From Streptomyces spongiicola (GTDB taxonomy: Bacteria > Actinomycetota > Actinomycetes > Streptomycetales > Streptomycetaceae): a DNA stretch of 64,000 nt. Made by a program: the position numbers and the translations under genes. The DNA lies in the NCBI RefSeq assembly GCF_003122365.1, contig NZ_CP029254.1, forward strand, positions 1,054,001 to 1,118,000, in the 5' to 3' direction. Shown here piece after piece: positions 62,325-64,000 of the stretch. Position 1 is the first letter of the stretch, and each line of letters opens with the position of its first letter. The notes beneath the pieces are model-generated. The model searched no databases, was not told the origin of the DNA, and saw nothing but the letters and a program-made list of their open reading frames with translations.

Positions 62325-62643
62325 CCCATGGCTGCTGCGTAAAGCCGCGGAGACGACCGCCCCAGCCACGGATCTGCTCTTACCTGCTGTCCGCACTGTC
62401 CCCAGCCCCGGCCTGGCCTTTCGCCCCTCTGTGGGCGCGGGCGGGCGACGACGCGCGGTCCCGGTGGCGGAGACATGGAGGGAGCCGGGTGGCGGCGTCC
62501 GGCCGACGCCGCCGCGCTGTGCGCGGCACCTCTGATCTCTGCATCAGACTGCTTGCAGTTCCAGGAGGCCGGGATCATCGGCGAGCGGAGCGAGCACTTG
62601 ATCAAGTAGAGAAACTCTTACCGCGTGGCCTGGTCGGCGGTTT
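62325..62643. other. element debris right of IS1182
   Basis: No complete gene is present. One plus-strand frame ending at 62610 (ISASDCLQFQEAGIIGERSEHLIK then stop) has coding-like codons and may be a gene tail. Other frames are shadows. It is probably part of the decayed element. Confidence 0.4.
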
Positions 62644-62817
62644 CTAGGCGTCCTGGATCAGTTGGGCCATGTCTTCGATCACCACGGTGGCCCCGGCTTG
62701 GCCCAGGCGCTCGGCCTTGCCGGGCTTGTTGGCGTAGCCGATGGACATGGTCCCAGCTGCGCGGGCGGCTTCGATGTCCGTCACCGAGTCGCCGACGAAT
62801 ACGGCGTTCTCGGGAGC
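62644..62817 (-). pseudogene. C-terminal fragment of a HAD family hydrolase
   Basis: Reading down from 62817 the frame gives NAVFVGDSVTDIEAARAAG, then TMSIGYANKPGKAERLGQAG and ATVVIEDMAQLI before the stop at 62644-62646. GDSVTDIEAARAAG is HAD motif IV, and the rest is a typical C-terminus. All N-terminal motifs are missing; the cut is at about 62817 where an integrase fragment begins on the other strand. HAD genes occur in AICE-type elements. Confidence 0.85.
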
Positions 62818-63071
62818 GGAACCTCTACCGCTCGTTCACTCGGGTCGCCGACTCCGCCGGTCTCCGCGTCATCCGACCGCACGACGCCCGGCACGGCTGC
62901 GCCACCCTGCTCACCGCGGCCGGTGTGGCTCCCCGCGTCGTGATGGAGATCCTCGGGCACAGTCAGATCGCGGTGACGATGAACGTGTACACGCACGTCG
63001 TCCAGGACACGCAGCGCGAAGCCGTCAGCCACATGGACCGGCTGCTCAAGCGGCGGCCCGACCGTGGGTGA
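62818..63071 (+). pseudogene. C-terminal fragment of a tyrosine site-specific integrase
   Basis: The frame reads NLYRSFTRVADSAGLRVIRP, HDARHGCATLLTAAGV and MEILGHSQIAVTMNVYTHVV before its stop. HDARHG (Arg of the catalytic box), LGHSQI (H) and the Tyr in NVYTHV are the tyrosine recombinase residues of phage/AICE integrases. The N-terminal two thirds, including box I Arg, are lost by a deletion fused to the HAD fragment. It faces the tRNA gene whose 3' end was its target. Confidence 0.92.
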
Positions 63072-63197
63072 ACGCCCGCATCGGTATCAGGAGTAGATGC
63101 CGGGAGTAGATGTCGGAGGCCCCCAGCCATGATCGGTTGGGGGCCTTGGCACTGGTGGGCGCGGACGGTTTCGAACCGCCGACATCTGCTTTGTAAG
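63053..63197. repeat. right copy of the 145-bp direct repeat at tRNA-Val
   Basis: The counterpart of 54828-54972. It covers the integrase end, the terminator and the tRNA 3' half. The match breaks exactly within the anticodon arm, at GTAAG, as expected for an att crossover in a tRNA gene. Confidence 0.9.
63118..63145 (-). terminator. terminator hairpin of tRNA-Val
   Basis: GGCCCCCA and TTGGGGGCC form a stem with an 11-nt loop immediately downstream (minus strand) of the tRNA 3' end. The identical hairpin lies in the left repeat (54893-54920). Confidence 0.75.
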
Positions 63198-63227
63198 AGC
63201 AGCGCTCTACCCCTGAGCTACGCACCC
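63153..63227 (-). tRNA. tRNA-Val, anticodon TAC
   Basis: The gene folds normally: acceptor GGGTGCG/CGCGCCC with one G-U-type pair, D arm GCTC/GAGC, anticodon arm CTGCT-CTTACAA-AGCAG (anticodon TAC, reads GTA), T arm GGCGG-TTCGAAA-CCGTC, and encoded CCA. The 3' half was the integration target of the element on its left, and the intact gene was restored by the element's copy of the half. Confidence 0.95.
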
Positions 63228-63699
63228 GAGAATGAGGCAACAGCCTACATGGACCCCGGGTGGGTGCCGCAAACCAGACCACATGGGACCTCCATGGTGA
63301 GCGGGGGTAGGCGGGCCCCGGGGCGTCCGGCGCGGGCCGCCGGCTGGTGCTGCGCGGGGAGGCGGAAGCACGGTCGGATACTCCGCGGGTGGGGAGCGGC
63401 CGGGGGCGGGTCGGTGCCGCAGGTCCCGCGACCGGTGCAGCGGCGGGAGTCCGGTGGAAGATGGGGCTCGTCACGGGGGTAGGGGCTTCGTCCCGGGGGA
63501 AGGGGCTCGTAGCGGGGGAAGGGGCTCGTAGCGGGGACGGAGCGGCGGCACCGCCCTGCCACTGCGATCCACGAGCCTCGCGGTGGGTGAGCGGCGTCCG
63601 CAGGCTTGTCGCGCGAAGTGTGAACTATCAGGCTCGTGTGTTCGTCCTTACCCGGTGGGAGAATGAACCGGCAGGGCGGACACGGCACGGGAGAGGGAT
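63228..63699. repeat. intergenic region with GGGGGAAGGGGCTCGTAGCG repeats
   Basis: These 472 bases hold no gene. A unit of about 20 bases, GGGGCTCGTAGCGGGGGAA, repeats about four times at 63464-63540 with variants (TCACGGGGGTA, TCCCGGGGGAA). Its end carries the ribosome binding site of the next gene. Confidence 0.75.
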
Positions 63700-64000
63700 G
63701 TGACGGCGACACACGCACGGCCGCGCGCAGGAGCGATGGCGAGAGCGGGAGTCGTGCGTGACATGGCCGCACTGGTGCTGGTGCCGTTGCCGCTGGTGAT
63801 CGCCGTACTCCCCGCCGCGTTCGCCGGAGGCGGGACTCGGCGGTGGTTCGGTGGCCGGGGCGAGAGCCAGCGGGCCGACGCGCAGGCCGCGAAGGACGCC
63901 GCCGCGGCGGCCTTCTACGAACTGGACACCGCCCAGCGCGACCTGCGGATCTCCATCGAGACCATCTCGGCCGTGGACAGCTCTGCCGGCGCCCGGCGCG
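63700..64000 (+). CDS. membrane protein, partial at the window edge
   Basis: A GTG at 63700, behind GAGAGGG, opens a frame that runs to the end of the window: a basic start, then the membrane helix MAALVLVPLPLVIAVLPAAF (about 22-41), and a helical, Ala-rich region ADAQAAKDAAAAAFYELDTA, then QRDLRISIETISAV. It is a single-pass protein, the rest being outside the window. The family is not recognised from this part. Confidence 0.75.
   Translation, partial: MTATHARPRAGAMARAGVVRDMAALVLVPLPLVIAVLPAAFAGGGTRRWFGGRGESQRADAQAAKDAAAAAFYELDTAQRDLRISIETISAVDSSAGARR

Larger units (their letters stand above)
54828..63197. mobile_element. decayed integrative element (AICE-type scar) at tRNA-Val
   Basis: The interval is bounded by 145-bp repeats carrying the tRNA 3' half, has an integrase tail facing the intact tRNA, and contains only IS elements and gene fragments. 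This fits a degraded actinomycete integrative element whose genes were replaced by insertion sequences. The left repeat also has an integrase end, which suggests two elements once sat in tandem. Confidence 0.7.

Overview
The window is high-GC actinobacterial chromosome, almost certainly Streptomyces. Third codon positions are nearly all G or C, GTG and TTG starts are common, and ATGA/GTGA stop-start overlaps are frequent. A DUF397/XRE/ATPase regulatory trio, AdoCbl and manganese riboswitches, IS1634 and IS1182 elements and tRNA-linked integrase debris also fit that genus. There are no rRNA genes and one intact tRNA gene, for Val with anticodon TAC.

Layout. 1-4046: a truncated methyltransferase, a lipoprotein-type amidase that needs a frameshift to be whole, a DUF5336-like membrane protein and an F420-type luciferase-like oxidoreductase. 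4964-11263: an accessory locus with two lectin/beta-propeller proteins flanking an aerolysin-type (ETX/MTX2-like) candidate pore-former and two proteins of unknown function. 11588-14845: a GT4 glycosyltransferase / methyltransferase / alpha-alpha toroid operon. It diverges from a KstR-like TetR regulator whose upstream region carries a KstR-type operator. 16009-19968: an aldehyde dehydrogenase-ferredoxin pair, an MBL hydrolase and a thioesterase. 20305-27106: a cobalamin riboswitch followed by five genes joined by 4-bp overlaps: two secreted, membrane-anchored proteins, then ECF T, fused A-A and S components. 28152-30848: divergent FadA5-like thiolase and CYP125-like P450 genes around a second KstR-like palindrome. 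With the regulator at 15120 they suggest a dispersed steroid side-chain regulon.

31085-54599 is mostly housekeeping and conserved genes: serine hydrolase, DUF397/XRE/ATPase trio, O-methyltransferase, serpin, glutamate dehydrogenase, an MFS exporter fused to a MarR-like domain, peptidoglycan-binding protein, HAD phosphatase, a TMEM165/GDT1 transporter with a yybP-ykoY manganese riboswitch, FetB-like permease, secreted HNH nuclease, PhoD phosphatase, SOD-like protein, DedA, DUF2277 and a tyrosine phosphatase.

54828-63227 is a mobile-element scar at tRNA-Val. A 145-bp direct repeat, made of an integrase tail, a terminator and the tRNA 3' half, bounds about 8.2 kb. Inside are two inverted IS1634 copies with identical transposases around a RelE-like toxin-antitoxin pair, one IS1182 element, and truncated HAD and integrase genes. 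The window ends in a partial membrane-protein gene.

Many intergenic regions and gene 3' ends hold short G+C-rich tandem repeats. All functional assignments come from reading motifs and remembered family sequences; no database search was run.
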